A stretch of 64,000 nt of DNA from CADEED01 sp035995425 (GTDB lineage Bacteria > Pseudomonadota > Gammaproteobacteria > Steroidobacterales > Steroidobacteraceae), in contig DASYKM010000163.1 of the NCBI GenBank assembly GCA_035995425.1, positions 1 to 64,000 of the forward strand, read 5' to 3'. Under the pieces are notes generated by a model. That model was not told the origin of the DNA. It did no database searches and was given only the letters and a program-made list of their open reading frames with translations. How positions within the stretch are numbered: position 1 is the stretch's first letter; each line of letters starts with the position of its first letter. This document shows positions 52,880 through 62,403 of the stretch, piece after piece. A program made the position numbers and the translations under genes.

Positions 52880-52945
52880 CCAGCTGCGCGAACTTTCGAG
52901 CTGCGCCCGACGCGATGCGCCTGCCTACCCCACCAGGGCGGTGCC

Positions 52946-54358
52946 TCAAGAGACCTGTGCGACGCCGTCTGGCGCGTCGCGTCGGGCAGTAGCAGGAAAT
53001 TGGCAATGCACGATGAGTCCGGGCGCATTGTCGCCGAGCGAGAGTTGCGCGCGATGCAGGCGCGCCACGGCCGCCGCCAGGGAGAGGCCCAGGCCGCTTC
53101 CGCTCACGGTTGCCGCGGCATTTCCCACGCGCACGAACGGCCGTAACGCCGCGGCGCGTTCGGCGGCGGCGATGCCGGGCCCGTCGTCGGCGACGCTCAG
53201 ATGGACACCTTCAGGGGAATTGCGAACGCCCACGCGCACGTGGCCGCCCGCGGGTACGTACTTCAACGCGTTCTCCAGCAGGTTCGTGATGAGCTGCGCC
53301 AGGAGCTGGCGATTGCCGACGAGCGGCGCCGCACCCGGCGCATCGAGCGCGACGTGGAGTCCCGCGGCGCGCATTCCCGGCGCATACAGCTCGACCATGT
53401 TGGCCGCGAGCGCGGCGAGATCCACGTTGTCACCGTGCGTGGTGACTCCGCCGGCTTCGGTGCGCGCGATCTGCAACAGCGTTGCCAGCGTGCGCTGCAC
53501 GCGATCGAGCTCCTCGAGCGCCGGCGCGACCAGCTCATAGGCTTCCTTCGGCAGCCCGGAGCGCAGCTGCGCTTCTTCCAGGCGCACGCGCAGGCGATAC
53601 AGCGGCGTGCGCAGGTCGTGCGCGATGCTGTCGAACGCGGTGCGCAGCGTGCCGGTCTGCTGCTCGATGCGATCGAGCATGGCATTGACCGCCACCGCCA
53701 GCGCGTCGAACTCGTCGCGCGAGCCATCGAGCGCCAGGCGCTGCGTGAGGTCGCCCTGCATGATGGTCTCGCAGGTGGTGGCGTAGGCGCGCACGCGCCG
53801 CGCCGTGCGGCGGGCGTAGGCGGCGCCTAACAACCACACGCAGAGCGCGGTGAGCGCGATGCCCCAGCCGGTGGCGAGCCCGAACCGGCGCAGCACCGCG
53901 ACGCGCTCGCTGGTGTCGGCGCCCACCAGCAGCCAATAGCCGTTCGCCAGGCGCTCGACTCGCGCCTCGACCGGGTGCAGCACCGACTCGCCGCGCTCGT
54001 GCGCGGCGATGTCGAATTGCACCATCGCCGACTGGGGCGGGTCGGCACGCGCGGCGATTTCGTGCGGCCAGGCGGTGAGATTGCCGGCCACCGGCCGGAA
54101 TTCCCGGTCGGCGAGCAGAAACACCGCGCCGGTGCGGCCCCAGCTGTCGGCGCGCAGGCGCAGGGTGGCGGCCACCTGCGCCACGCCGCCCAGGCGCAGG
54201 TCGTCGGCGAGGTCGTCGACCTCGGCGCGCACCACCGCGGAGATTTCGCGTTCCAGCGCGTTGCGCGTCAGTAGATAGACCGACAATAGCAGCACGCTGG
54301 TGAACACCGTGACCAGCGCCGCATACAGCAGCGCCAGGCGCGCCGATGACAGGCGCAT
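52946..54358 (-). CDS. Sensor histidine kinase of an OmpR-type two-component system
   Basis: The 470-residue protein has two transmembrane helices (about 8-30 and 160-182) around a periplasmic sensor region, HAMP (about 183-236), a HisKA domain with His247 (SIAHDLRTPLYRLR) and an ATPase domain with NLLENALKY, DDGPGI and GSGLGLSLAAA. The layout resembles CusS/QseC-type kinases; the signal is unknown. ATG 54358 has AAAGG upstream; ATG 54391, overlapping the regulator, is possible. Confidence 0.94.
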   Translation of the reverse strand: MRLSSARLALLYAALVTVFTSVLLLSVYLLTRNALEREISAVVRAEVDDLADDLRLGGVAQVAATLRLRADSWGRTGAVFLLADREFRPVAGNLTAWPHEIAARADPPQSAMVQFDIAAHERGESVLHPVEARVERLANGYWLLVGADTSERVAVLRRFGLATGWGIALTALCVWLLGAAYARRTARRVRAYATTCETIMQGDLTQRLALDGSRDEFDALAVAVNAMLDRIEQQTGTLRTAFDSIAHDLRTPLYRLRVRLEEAQLRSGLPKEAYELVAPALEELDRVQRTLATLLQIARTEAGGVTTHGDNVDLAALAANMVELYAPGMRAAGLHVALDAPGAAPLVGNRQLLAQLITNLLENALKYVPAGGHVRVGVRNSPEGVHLSVADDGPGIAAAERAAALRPFVRVGNAAATVSGSGLGLSLAAAVARLHRAQLSLGDNAPGLIVHCQFPATARRDAPDGVAQVS

Positions 54359-54380
54359 GGGCGCGCCTTTCAGCGGCGCG

Positions 54381-55058
54381 TCAGCCGCCATCGCGCAGCA
54401 CGTAGCCCGCGCCGCGCACCGTGTGCAGCAGCGGACGCTCGAAGCCCTTGTCGATGGCCGCGCGCAGCCGGCTGATGTGGACGTCGATGACATTGGTCTG
54501 CGGATCGAAGTGCAGGTCCCAGACCGCTTCGAGCAGCATGGTGCGCGTCACCACCTGACCGGCGCGCCGCGCCAGGAACTCGAGCAGCTGGAATTCCTTG
54601 GAGGTGACATCGATGGGCGTGCCGGCCCGCGTGACTTTCCGCCCCAGCAGGTCGAGCTCGAGATCGGCGATGCGGATTCGCGTGGTGACTTCGGGAAGAT
54701 TGCCGCGCCGTAGCAGCGCTTCGATGCGCGCCAGCAGCTCGCCGAACGCGAACGGCTTGGCGAGATAGTCGTCGCCACCGGCGCGCAAGCCTTCGATGCG
54801 ATCGTCCACCGAGCCGAGCGCCGAGAGAATCAGCACCGGCGTGTGCTTGCCGTTCTTGCGCAACATGGAGACGATGGACAGCCCGTCGAAATGCGGCAGC
54901 TGACGGTCGGCGACGATCAGGTCGTAGGTGCCTTCGGTGGCGCGAAACAGGCCTTCGCGTCCGTCGGAGGCGATGTCCACCACGTACCCGCTTTCGCGCA
55001 ATCCCTTGGCCAGGAACCGGGCGGCTTCCGCATCGTCCTCGATCAGTAGCAGGTGCAT
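54381..55058 (-). CDS. OmpR-family response regulator
   Basis: The 225-residue protein has a receiver domain with Asp51 as phosphoacceptor (LIVADRQLP), acidic E7-D8-D9 and Lys101 (LAKPF). The C-terminal winged helix follows (about 130-222; LTSKEFQLLEFL-like DVTSKEFQLLEFLA and VDVHISRLRAAID). It precedes its kinase in the operon. An alanine before Asp51 replaces the more common Leu. Confidence 0.95.
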   Translation of the reverse strand: MHLLLIEDDAEAARFLAKGLRESGYVVDIASDGREGLFRATEGTYDLIVADRQLPHFDGLSIVSMLRKNGKHTPVLILSALGSVDDRIEGLRAGGDDYLAKPFAFGELLARIEALLRRGNLPEVTTRIRIADLELDLLGRKVTRAGTPIDVTSKEFQLLEFLARRAGQVVTRTMLLEAVWDLHFDPQTNVIDVHISRLRAAIDKGFERPLLHTVRGAGYVLRDGG

Positions 55059-55118
55059 TTGGTACGGAAAGCTAGCACGGAGCCGCGCGGCGCGGCGCTT
55101 ACGAATTATTAACGGTCG

Positions 55119-55805
55119 TCAGCGGATCTGCGTCATCGCGCGCATCAGTGCGCCGCTCTCGGCCGGCGGCAACGCCATGATGCGCTCGTATACCGATATG
55201 GTGATGGTGCAAATCTTGGCGCGGTCGGCGCGCGGGTCGTCGGCGTGCGAGAGCATCTGCGCATCCGCGCCGTACTGCTCGTAGGTGCCGTTGATGACGT
55301 TGGCGAGGTTGTCCTTCACGGCCTCGGCCGCTGGCAGCGGTGTCGGGCTCTCGGCGGCGGTGCGGATCACTTCGCCCATGAGATCGAGGGTGTGCGCCTG
55401 CGATGCGGCGTCGACGTACCTGGCGATGTCCGGTGGGCCCGCGACCTGCGGAAACCAGTAGCGAAAGCAGGTGTCGCCTGGCTCCTTCTGCAGCCGCTTG
55501 GCGGTCGCGATCATGTCCTTCATGAGCGCAACCACCGAGTCCTGCGAAGCGTGCGCGAGATTGCGCGTGGCGGTGAGGCTGATCTCGGAGTTGGCGAGAT
55601 TGACGAAATTCTCGCGGCGCGTTTCGTCGCGCGCATACACCCGGTATTCGGTCACCAATTTTTCGTAGAGCTCCGGCTCGTGCTTCTTGAGCACGCGATA
55701 CACCGATTGCTTGAGGAGCGCGGACTCGGCGCTGTAGCCGTCGTACCAGAAGGAGCCCACCGCGGCCGCGACGATCAGTACGAGGAGTATGACGATCCAT
55801 TTCAC
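55119..55805 (-). CDS. Membrane-anchored hypothetical protein
   Basis: The 228-residue protein has an N-terminal anchor (WIVILLVLIVAAAVGSFWY) and a helical, probably periplasmic body with one Cys pair (GDTCFRYWF, KICTITISV). No family is recognised. It overlaps the FMN reductase gene by ATGA, so the two are co-expressed. Confidence 0.7.
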   Translation of the reverse strand: MKWIVILLVLIVAAAVGSFWYDGYSAESALLKQSVYRVLKKHEPELYEKLVTEYRVYARDETRRENFVNLANSEISLTATRNLAHASQDSVVALMKDMIATAKRLQKEPGDTCFRYWFPQVAGPPDIARYVDAASQAHTLDLMGEVIRTAAESPTPLPAAEAVKDNLANVINGTYEQYGADAQMLSHADDPRADRAKICTITISVYERIMALPPAESGALMRAMTQIR

Positions 55806-56350
55806 GCGCGCGCCGCTCCCGATGCCAGCAGGGTGAGCGCCCGGCGAATCGCCGCGGCATGCTCCGAGTCGAGAATACCCTGTTCGGTGATCCCGGTGCT
55901 GCGCAGTGGCAATGCCAGGCAGGCTTCGGTGAGGAGCCTCGCCGACATGGTAGTTAGGGTTTCCCGCAGGCTGGCGTCGGCGTGAACCGACCGGGGCGAG
56001 GCGTTGAAGATCGCCACCGGCCGGTCGACGAACGGCGGGAAGCTGACCAGCCAGTCGAGCGCGTTCTTGATGACGGCGGTGACGCCATGGGCGTATTCGG
56101 GGCTGGCGATGAGCAGCGCATCGCTCTCACACAAGGAATCGTGCAGGCGCCGCACCGGCGCCGGCAGGTCGGCTTCCAGGTCCGGGTTGAACAGCGGCAG
56201 CTCGGCCATGCCGCGGAAGAGCTCGACGGAGATCCCTTCCGGCGCGAGCCGCGCCGTGGCGCGCAACAGCGCGGCGTTCATCGAGGCGGCCCGGAGGCTG
56301 CCGCACAGCGCGAGAATTCTGACGCCGGCTATCGATATCGACCGTGACAT
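55802..56350 (-). CDS. NADPH-dependent FMN reductase
   Basis: The 182-residue flavodoxin-fold protein carries LALCGSLRAASMNAALLRAT near the start, SPEYAHGVTAVIKNALDWL in the middle and an IFNASPRS loop. These motifs match chromate/azo/quinone-type NADPH-FMN reductases. It is soluble and probably dimeric. The start is ATG 56350; a longer frame to 56386 has no support. Confidence 0.93.
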   Translation of the reverse strand: MSRSISIAGVRILALCGSLRAASMNAALLRATARLAPEGISVELFRGMAELPLFNPDLEADLPAPVRRLHDSLCESDALLIASPEYAHGVTAVIKNALDWLVSFPPFVDRPVAIFNASPRSVHADASLRETLTTMSARLLTEACLALPLRSTGITEQGILDSEHAAAIRRALTLLASGAARA

Positions 56351-56393
56351 GGGGCGGCAGCGTATCAGCCGCCGCCCCGATGTCACGTGCGGG

Positions 56394-58871
56394 TTACTGC
56401 AGGCGTACCGCCAGCGCTTTGACCACGGTCGTGCCGCTGGACCCTAACAAGCCGATCGAAGTCAACGCGCCGTTGGCGAGGTTCACGCGGTACAGAGTGG
56501 ACTGCGTGGCTCCCGTCGGCTGCAACGCCGCGATCGGCAGGCCATTTTCGCCGCCGGCGATGTCGAAGCCGCCTTCGAGCGCGAACGTGGTACCGGCGTT
56601 GAAGGAGCCAATGGTTGTCAGCGCCCCGTTCGAAGCCTGCCGCACCAGCGCTCCGGCGGCGACGTCGAGGTCGTACTGCGCGGTCGAAGCCGCGCCCGCA
56701 TAGCTGTTGGAGAACGCGGTCCCCACCACCTGCGCGGTGCTCGCCAGATTGGCGTCGGTGCCGACTGCTCCAGTGTCCACGTTGACGCGCAGGTTCTGGC
56801 CGGTTTCGCTCTCGACGCGCAGCAAGCCATCGAATGGACTGAAGTCCACGCCGAATCGCGTGCCCGACAACGCCGTAAATGGCGCGGTGGTGTCGGCCGG
56901 ATCGGCGGCAAGGGTCACTGCTCCGGCCAGAGCGCCAGTCGCCGTGTCGACCGTATAGACGTGGCCGGCATCCGTCACTGCATAGAGCGCACCATTCGAC
57001 GGGCGAATGTCGAGCCCGACGATGGCCTCGCTACCCTGCAATCCGGAAATCGCGACGTCGGCGTCGAAAGTCCCCGGCGTCAGCGGCTTGAAGCTCACCA
57101 GGTGATTGTCAGAAGTCAGTGCGAAGACGGTGGCGACCGGCAACCTTGCGTAGGCGAGCCCACGGACCTTCTCACCACCGCCCACCGTGTCGATGCGCGT
57201 GGCGGCGCCGGTGGATAGATTGACGTTGAACAGATCGGAGGTGGCCGCCCCGCCGACGTTGAGCGCCGCCAGACCCCAGTTGTTGGTACCGAGGATGTCA
57301 AAGCCCGCGACCGAGGACACGTCACCGACGCCGAGTGCGCCGACGGTTTGCAAGTCACCGTTGATGGCGTTGCCCGAGGGACGCCCGAGGACTTGCAGTC
57401 CATCGCCCACCGAATCGATGGTGTAGTAGAACGCCGTTCCGGCGCCGACGAAGCTATTGCTGTACGCAGCTTCGGCAACGAGCGGCCCCACCGGATTAAC
57501 GGCGATGTCGGAAGTTGTCGAGCCGCTGTCGGGAGCGATTCGCAGGTTCTGACCCGAATCGCTGACCACGCGCACCACGTCATTGCCCGGGTTGAAGTCG
57601 ACGGCGAATTCGGTGCCGAGCAGCCCCGCATATGGCGTGGTGACGTCGCCGAGCGCAGCCACCAGTGTCGATTTGAGCGTCAGCGTCGCGGTCGCGGTGT
57701 CCACCGTGTACAGATGGCCCGCGCTGCCGAGCGCGTACAGCTTGGCATCGGCCGGCCGAACGTCGATGCCGACGATGTTTTCCGCGGCCTGCTGCCCGGT
57801 CAACGTAGCGCTGGTGCATGCCTTCTGTGGCGCCGCCGGATTGAACGACACCAGCTTGTTGGACTCGGTGAGCGCGAACACGTCGCCTGCGAGTTGCGTC
57901 GGAGCGGAGGCGGGCGGCGCGATGGCCGTGTCACGCAGCAGCTCATTCGCGTCGAGCCGCGTGACCGCGCCGGCCGAAGTCGCCGCGCCGGTGGTTAGAT
58001 TGATCTGGTAGGAAGTCGGCGCTCCGCCGACCACCAGCACGGCAGAACCGCTGTTGGTTCCATCCGCCGCGGTGGAGATCTCGAAGTCCCCGACCGCGGT
58101 CGTGTCCACGCCCAACGCGCCGACTACGGTCACCGCGCCGCCGTTCGGGTCGGTGGTGGTCAGCAATTGATCGGTAGTGGCGTCGAGGTAATAGAGCGTC
58201 GTGCGGCAGGCCGCGGCGAACGCGTTGGAATACGCGGCACCGACCACGCCGCTGCGCGCGGCGCCACCGCTGGTGAGCGCGGCATCCGTGATCGTCGCGC
58301 CGGTGTCCGGATCGATGCGCAGGTTTTGCCCGGTATCGCTGACCACGCGCAGTCTGTCCGCGACGGGATTGAAATCAACGCCGAACTCGCTACCGTTCAA
58401 CGCCGTGAATGCGTCGGTGGTATCGGCGGCGTCGGCCATCAGTGTCGACTTGAGCGTGGCCACTCCGGTGGTGGCGTTTATCGTGTAAAGCCGACCGCCG
58501 CTGCTGAGCGCGTACAGCTCGCCGGGCGTCGCGCCACCGGCGCGAATGTCGAGGCCCACGACGGTTTCGCCGGCCTGCAGACCGGTGATAGCCACCGCGG
58601 TATCGAGCACCCCATCGGCGCGATCGAAAGTGACGAGCCGGCCGGTGCTGGTGACGCCGAAGGTATCGCCCGAAGTCACGCCGGCGCCGGGAGCCGGCAC
58701 AGGTGCGGGAGCGGGGGCGGGGGCGGGCGCCGGAGCGGGCGCGGGAGCCGGGGCCGGAGCGGGTGACGGAGCTGGGGAACTTCCACCACCACCACCACCA
58801 CCGCAGCCGGTGAGAGCCGACAGAATGAGACCAGCCGTGAGTAGGTCGCGGCCAACACGAAATGTAGTCAT
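56394..58871 (-). CDS. Lipoprotein with three tandem DUF4394 domains
   Basis: The 825-residue protein has a lipobox (ALTGC), a seven-glycine run and an Ala-Pro repeat linker (about 25-62), then three homologous DUF4394 modules (about 68-320, 325-590 and 595-825). Each has the pattern VGLDIRP...LYA...G.LYTI, FGVDFNP..DRLRVVSDTGQNLRI and a final YQ-NL-TGA segment. DUF4394 folds as a beta-propeller-like repeat; the ligand is unknown. The start is ATG 58871. Confidence 0.85.
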   Translation of the reverse strand: MTTFRVGRDLLTAGLILSALTGCGGGGGGGSSPAPSPAPAPAPAPAPAPAPAPAPAPVPAPGAGVTSGDTFGVTSTGRLVTFDRADGVLDTAVAITGLQAGETVVGLDIRAGGATPGELYALSSGGRLYTINATTGVATLKSTLMADAADTTDAFTALNGSEFGVDFNPVADRLRVVSDTGQNLRIDPDTGATITDAALTSGGAARSGVVGAAYSNAFAAACRTTLYYLDATTDQLLTTTDPNGGAVTVVGALGVDTTAVGDFEISTAADGTNSGSAVLVVGGAPTSYQINLTTGAATSAGAVTRLDANELLRDTAIAPPASAPTQLAGDVFALTESNKLVSFNPAAPQKACTSATLTGQQAAENIVGIDVRPADAKLYALGSAGHLYTVDTATATLTLKSTLVAALGDVTTPYAGLLGTEFAVDFNPGNDVVRVVSDSGQNLRIAPDSGSTTSDIAVNPVGPLVAEAAYSNSFVGAGTAFYYTIDSVGDGLQVLGRPSGNAINGDLQTVGALGVGDVSSVAGFDILGTNNWGLAALNVGGAATSDLFNVNLSTGAATRIDTVGGGEKVRGLAYARLPVATVFALTSDNHLVSFKPLTPGTFDADVAISGLQGSEAIVGLDIRPSNGALYAVTDAGHVYTVDTATGALAGAVTLAADPADTTAPFTALSGTRFGVDFSPFDGLLRVESETGQNLRVNVDTGAVGTDANLASTAQVVGTAFSNSYAGAASTAQYDLDVAAGALVRQASNGALTTIGSFNAGTTFALEGGFDIAGGENGLPIAALQPTGATQSTLYRVNLANGALTSIGLLGSSGTTVVKALAVRLQ

Positions 58872-59321
58872 AAATTCCCTCTGTGCGAATTGAGTCCGTT
58901 CGTGCCGAGACTACGGAGAAGATTCGTCTGCGAATGCAGACAGAAATCCCAATGCGCGCGCGAAAACATTTCCGTACGTCGTCAGCACAGGACTACGCAC
59001 TGGCGGCGAGCCCTGGGTCAGGTAGTTAGCGACCTGTACCGCTTGTCGGACATGCCCGGCGGCGCCAGCGGATCGCGGCTGATGGATGGGTCAATCGGGC
59101 CAGCCAGAGCAGCGCAGGCTCGATTTCGACTGGTTCCTGGCAAACCGCGCGTCGCATAGGTATATTCGCGCCCGCTTATCCAGGGTCGCGCGGTCATCGC
59201 CCCCCAAAAGCAGCAAGTCGACTCTTAGACGATTCGCAAATCCTCTCTCGCTAATGACCGCTTCAGGCGCGTTGCGCCTCGAACTGCGAGTCTTTTCAGC
59301 ATTTCCAAGGTATCTAACTAA
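58872..59321 (+). other. 450-base leader of the DEAD-box gene
   Basis: No gene is convincing here. It contains a short hairpin (GTCTGC / GCAGAC, about 58928) and otherwise unstructured sequence. Long leaders are common for cold-regulated RNA helicase genes, but no cold-box is recognised. Confidence 0.4.
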
Positions 59322-60905
59322 ATGTCATTCGAAACTCTCGGGCTCAAGCCCGAGTTGCTCCGTGCCGTGGCCGACAAGGGCTATACGGTTCCCACTCCCA
59401 TTCAACTTCAGGCCATCCCGGCGGTGCTTGCCGGCGGCGACGTGCTCGCGGGCGCGCAGACCGGCACCGGCAAGACGGCCGGTTTCACCCTGCCGATCCT
59501 GCAAAAGCTCGGCGCTCGCGGCGGACGCAATCCGCGTGCGCTGGTGCTGACGCCCACTCGTGAGCTCGCGGCGCAGGTCGCGCAGAGCATCGTCGACTAC
59601 GGCAAGTACGGCGACCTGCGCACGCTGGTCGTTTTCGGCGGCGTGTCCGAGAAACCGCAGATCGACAAGGCGCGACACGGTTGCGACATTCTCGTCGCCA
59701 CTCCCGGCCGCCTGCTCGATCTGTGCGAGCAGCGCGCGGTGGCGCTCTCCGAGGTGCAGATCTTCGTGCTCGACGAAGCCGACCGCATGCTCGACATGGG
59801 CTTCATCCGCGACATCAAGCGCATCCTCAAGATGCTGCCGCAGCAGCGCCAGAACCTGATGTTCTCGGCTACCTACTCGGACGACATCCGCCAGCTCGCC
59901 AACCAGTTCCTGCGCAATCCGGCGGCGCTGCAGGTCACGCCGCGCAATGCCACGGCCGACCGGGTCGAGCAGAGCGCCTACCGCGTGCCGAAGGATCACA
60001 AGCGCCACCTGCTGGCGCACCTGATCATCGAAGGCAACTGGCACCAGGTGCTGGTGTTTTGCCGCACCAAGCACGGCGCCAACCGGCTCACGCAGCAGCT
60101 GGAGCGATCCGGCATCAACGCCATGGCCATCCACGGCAACAAGAGTCAGAACGCGCGCGTGAAGGCGCTGCAGGACTTCAAGGAAAACCGCATCACGGCG
60201 CTGGTGGCGACCGAGGTCGCGGCGCGCGGCCTCGACATCAAAGAACTGCCGCACGTCGTGAACTACGAGCTGCCGAACGTGCCGGAAGATTACGTGCACC
60301 GCATTGGCCGCACGGCGCGCGCGGGTTCGACCGGCGCGGCGGTGTCGCTCGTGTCGCCCGACGAGCTCAGCTACCTGCGCGACATCGAGAAAGTGCTCAA
60401 GCGGAAGATCGACTTCGTCGAGCTGCCGAAGTTCGAGATCAAGGAGGGCACGCATCAGCCGCGCAATTCAACGGCTGAACACGAGCCGCACCAGGATCCG
60501 CGGCGCCGTCCCGAGCATCGCCGAAGTGGTGGTGGTGGAGGCGGCGGCAGACCTAACAATCACGGTGGCGGACGCTCCGGTGGTGGACGCAATGGCGGTG
60601 CAAACCGCGGCGCTGGCCGAGCCGACCATGCGTCATACGCCGCGGGACAACCGTCCGAGGCGCCACGCGGCGACGCGCAACCCGGAACTCGCCCGCATGC
60701 CGGTCACGGCGGCGGCGGTCATCATGGCGGCGGAAATGCCCGCCATGCGGGCGGCGGTGGCGGTTCACGTGGCGGCAGCGGCCGCTCACGCGGCGGCAAG
60801 CCTGGCGGTGGCCGCGGTGGTTTCGCTCGTGGCGCCCGTTCGAGCGGCGGGACCGGCAATTCCGGCGGCGGCCAGTCCGGCGGCGGTTTCTCGCGTATGG
60901 GTTGA
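59322..60905 (+). CDS. rhlE: RhlE-type DEAD-box RNA helicase with Gly/Arg-rich tail
   Basis: The 527-residue protein has the complete DEAD-box set: Q motif (FETLGLKPELL... PTPIQLQAIP), AQTGTGKT, PTRELA, DEAD (LDEADRMLDMGF), SAT, and C-terminal VATEVAARGLDI and HRIGRTARAG. It unwinds RNA in ribosome assembly or RNA decay. The last ~135 residues are Gly/Arg/His-rich RGG repeats, typical of RhlE. The start is ATG 59322 with AAGG upstream. Confidence 0.96.
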   Translation: MSFETLGLKPELLRAVADKGYTVPTPIQLQAIPAVLAGGDVLAGAQTGTGKTAGFTLPILQKLGARGGRNPRALVLTPTRELAAQVAQSIVDYGKYGDLRTLVVFGGVSEKPQIDKARHGCDILVATPGRLLDLCEQRAVALSEVQIFVLDEADRMLDMGFIRDIKRILKMLPQQRQNLMFSATYSDDIRQLANQFLRNPAALQVTPRNATADRVEQSAYRVPKDHKRHLLAHLIIEGNWHQVLVFCRTKHGANRLTQQLERSGINAMAIHGNKSQNARVKALQDFKENRITALVATEVAARGLDIKELPHVVNYELPNVPEDYVHRIGRTARAGSTGAAVSLVSPDELSYLRDIEKVLKRKIDFVELPKFEIKEGTHQPRNSTAEHEPHQDPRRRPEHRRSGGGGGGGRPNNHGGGRSGGGRNGGANRGAGRADHASYAAGQPSEAPRGDAQPGTRPHAGHGGGGHHGGGNARHAGGGGGSRGGSGRSRGGKPGGGRGGFARGARSSGGTGNSGGGQSGGGFSRMG

Positions 60906-60914
60906 ATCCGGCGT

Positions 60915-60957
60915 GCCTGATCGCCGCCATTGTCGATCGGGCAATGGGCGATCAGGC
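60915..60957. terminator. Bidirectional hairpin between the helicase and kinase genes
   Basis: GCCTGATCGCC and GGCGATCAGGC pair, with inner CCATTG/CAATGG extending the stem after a one-base bulge. It sits between the convergent stops; the right arm overlaps the last kinase codons. No T-run. Confidence 0.6.
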
Positions 60958-62232
60958 GACCGCGGCTTCGCCTTCTTCTGCGGCCAGGGGCAGGCGCACG
61001 TAGAACGTCGTGCCGGTGCCGATCTCGGTGACGAAATCGAGTTTGCCACCGTGACTCTTGATCACGTTGTGGGCAATAGATAGACCCTGGCCGGTCCCTT
61101 TGCCCACTTCCTTGGTGGTGAAGAACGGCTCGAAAATCCGCTTGCGTATCTCTTCGGGAATTCCGCCACCGGTGTCGCCAATGCTCAGCACGGCGAATCC
61201 GTCTTCGACACTGGTCTTGACGGTGATCAATCCCTTCTCGGGCGTGCCCTTCACCTTGTCGGCGATGGCGTGCGCGGCGTTGACCACGAGGTTCAAAACC
61301 ACCTGGTTGATCTGTCCGCCGTGGCACAGGACCTGCGGCAGGTCCTTGAAGAAGTCGGTAGCCACGTCGGCGACATACTTGTATTCGCTGCGCGCGATGA
61401 TCAGCGTGCTGTTGATTGCGCGGTTCAGATCGACGCGGCTCATCTCGCGCTGGTCGACGTGCGAGAACTCCTTCATCGAACGCACGATCTCGGCGATCCG
61501 GCCGAGACCATCGACCACCCGATCGAGCGCCGGCGGCAGCTCGAGCTTGAGATCCTCGATGTCTTCGTCTTCCGCCGCCTGCGCGGGCAGCTGCGCCGCG
61601 AGTTTCGCGTTGTGCGCCAGCAGTTCCTGCATGGCTTCACGAATGAAATAGACGCTGTCGTTCAGATACTGGATGGGCGTGTTGATTTCGTGGGCGACAC
61701 CGGCGGCGAGGCGGCCGATGGATTCGAGATGCTCGCCCTGGGCCATGCGCTGCTCGGCCAGCTTGCGCTCGGTGATGTCGAAGCCGATGCCGATGATGCC
61801 GATCATCGTGCCGTTCTCGTCGCGCAGCGGAACCTTGGACGTGACCACGGTGCGCGGCATGCCGGTAACCTTGTCGAAGCCGGGTTCCTCGAGGTCGATG
61901 ATGGCGGTGCCGGACTTTATGAGCGCCTGCTCGTCGGAATAAAACTTCTTCGCCAGCTCAGGGGAAAAGAAATCGAAATCCGTCTTGCCGATCGCCAGCT
62001 CGGAAGTGGTCCCCATGTTGCGTGCCAGCGCGGTGTTCATCGCGATGAAGCGGCTGCCGACGTCCTTGGCGTAGATGAAGGCCGGGATCATGTCGATCAT
62101 CGTTCGCAACAGGGTGCGCTCGTTCGCCAGCGCGGTCGCAAGGTCTTGCCGGCAGGACGCCTCGGCTTCGAGCGCGGCGCTGATGCGTATCAGGGCCGTG
62201 CCACCGGTCATGTCTTCGGGTTTGTCTTCCAC
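60952..62232 (-). CDS. PAS-domain histidine kinase, soluble
   Basis: The 426-residue protein has an N-terminal helix, a PAS domain (about 38-155; IPAFIYAKDVGSRFIAMN), a HisKA-like helix with His181 (LAAGVAHEINTPIQYL) and an ATPase domain with NLVVNAAHAI, IGDTGGGIP, FEPFFTTKEVGKGTGQGLS. No transmembrane segment is seen. No response regulator is adjacent. GTG 62232 (CAGGAG upstream) is preferred over the longer frame to 62295. Confidence 0.9.
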   Translation of the reverse strand: MEDKPEDMTGGTALIRISAALEAEASCRQDLATALANERTLLRTMIDMIPAFIYAKDVGSRFIAMNTALARNMGTTSELAIGKTDFDFFSPELAKKFYSDEQALIKSGTAIIDLEEPGFDKVTGMPRTVVTSKVPLRDENGTMIGIIGIGFDITERKLAEQRMAQGEHLESIGRLAAGVAHEINTPIQYLNDSVYFIREAMQELLAHNAKLAAQLPAQAAEDEDIEDLKLELPPALDRVVDGLGRIAEIVRSMKEFSHVDQREMSRVDLNRAINSTLIIARSEYKYVADVATDFFKDLPQVLCHGGQINQVVLNLVVNAAHAIADKVKGTPEKGLITVKTSVEDGFAVLSIGDTGGGIPEEIRKRIFEPFFTTKEVGKGTGQGLSIAHNVIKSHGGKLDFVTEIGTGTTFYVRLPLAAEEGEAAVA

Positions 62233-62349
62233 CTTGCGCTCCTGGTGCTCCACCCCGCCATAACGGCTATTAAGGGTGAAACTGAAGCACGGCACGGCGT
62301 TGTGCGAACGTCGTCACGCCACGCGGGCGTGGGCTTGTTCGGGCAAGGA

Positions 62350-62385
62350 AAATCCGCGCGACCCCGGCGGGAATCGCGCGGATTT
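62350..62385 (-). terminator. Rho-independent-like terminator of the EF-hand gene
   Basis: AAATCCGCGCGA and TCGCGCGGATTT form a perfect 12-bp stem; read on the minus strand it is followed by TTCC. It lies 19 bases after the EF-hand gene stop. Confidence 0.75.
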
Positions 62386-62403
62386 GAGCACTCCTGCGGC
62401 CGA

